From positions 1 through 6,311 of the forward strand of contig JAGVJS010000300.1 of the NCBI GenBank assembly GCA_020051025.1: 6,311 bases of DNA, read 5' to 3'. Below, piece by piece: positions 6,180 through 6,311 of this stretch. Made by a program: the position numbers and the translations under genes. How positions within the stretch are numbered: position 1 is the first letter of the stretch; every line of letters starts with the position of its first letter. This stretch comes from Sphingobium sp. GTDB taxonomy: Bacteria; Pseudomonadota; Alphaproteobacteria; Sphingomonadales; Sphingomonadaceae. The notes beneath the pieces were generated by a model. The model was not told where the DNA came from. It worked only from the letters and a program-made list of their open reading frames with translations, and searched no databases.

Positions 6180-6311
6180 CTGGCTGGTTCGTTGCGTTTG
6201 GACTGGCGGCCATCGCCTTTGTCGCGTTGCTGCTGATCGGCCGCATTCCGCGATCGACGCGGGAGATCAGCGCCGCCGCGCTGTTGCTGGGGCTGGCCGG
6301 CTATGCCTGGC
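6176..6311 (+). CDS. ccmI: CcmI-like cytochrome c biogenesis protein, N-terminal fragment
   Basis: The first 45 codons of this gene are present and the right edge cuts it. The start overlaps the ccmH stop as ATGA, and GGAGG (6163-6167) lies eight bases upstream, so the start is well supported. The fragment begins MTGWFVAFGLAAIAFVALLL, a membrane helix (about 3-21), followed by a short basic loop (GRIPRSTRE) and a second helix that continues to the edge. Two N-terminal helices around a cytoplasmic loop, directly after ccmH, is the layout of CcmI, the apocytochrome chaperone of the ligation complex, whose TPR domain follows in the periplasm. The TPR part is not in the window, so the assignment depends on position and topology. 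Confidence 0.85.
   Translation, partial: MTGWFVAFGLAAIAFVALLLIGRIPRSTREISAAALLLGLAGYAW

Overview
The window is high-GC DNA from a Gram-negative bacterium with a System I (Ccm) cytochrome c maturation pathway. Protein style (for example the PurF N-terminus TTNPFDDDKLREECGIFGV), codon use and gene neighbourhood fit an alphaproteobacterium, most likely a sphingomonad (Sphingobium/Sphingomonas type). That assignment rests on recognition, not on a database search.

Layout. Bases 1-1675 are transcribed leftwards. purF (amidophosphoribosyltransferase, 1675 down to 197) is complete and is followed by a hairpin that may act as a terminator (162-189). After it comes the first 36 codons of a short-chain dehydrogenase/reductase gene, cut by the left edge. 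Bases 1676-1870 are a divergent intergenic region that should hold the purF promoter and the start of the ccm operon. From 1871 to the right edge everything is transcribed rightwards as one cytochrome c maturation operon: ccmC, ccmD, ccmE, ccmF, ccmG (dsbE), ccmH, and the first 45 codons of a ccmI-like gene cut by the right edge. The order matches the canonical ccm operon minus ccmA and ccmB.

How the genes work together. CcmC presents haem at the outer face of the inner membrane and loads it onto the conserved histidine of CcmE, with the small CcmD helping holo-CcmE release. CcmE hands haem to the ligation complex of CcmF, CcmH and CcmI. CcmG and CcmH keep the apocytochrome CXXCH cysteines reduced so that CcmF can attach haem. 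All catalytic or haem-ligating residues I could check are present, so the pathway looks functional. The ABC transporter CcmAB that releases holo-CcmE must be encoded elsewhere.

The genes are tightly packed (1 nt gap, 10 nt gap, three ATGA overlaps) with one exception: a 130-nt gap between ccmE and ccmF. It holds two diverged, inverted copies of a palindromic element that looks like a dispersed intergenic repeat. This is the most interesting non-coding structure. I found no CRISPR, tRNA, rRNA, IS element, or evidence of a previously undescribed system; the window is mostly conserved housekeeping DNA.
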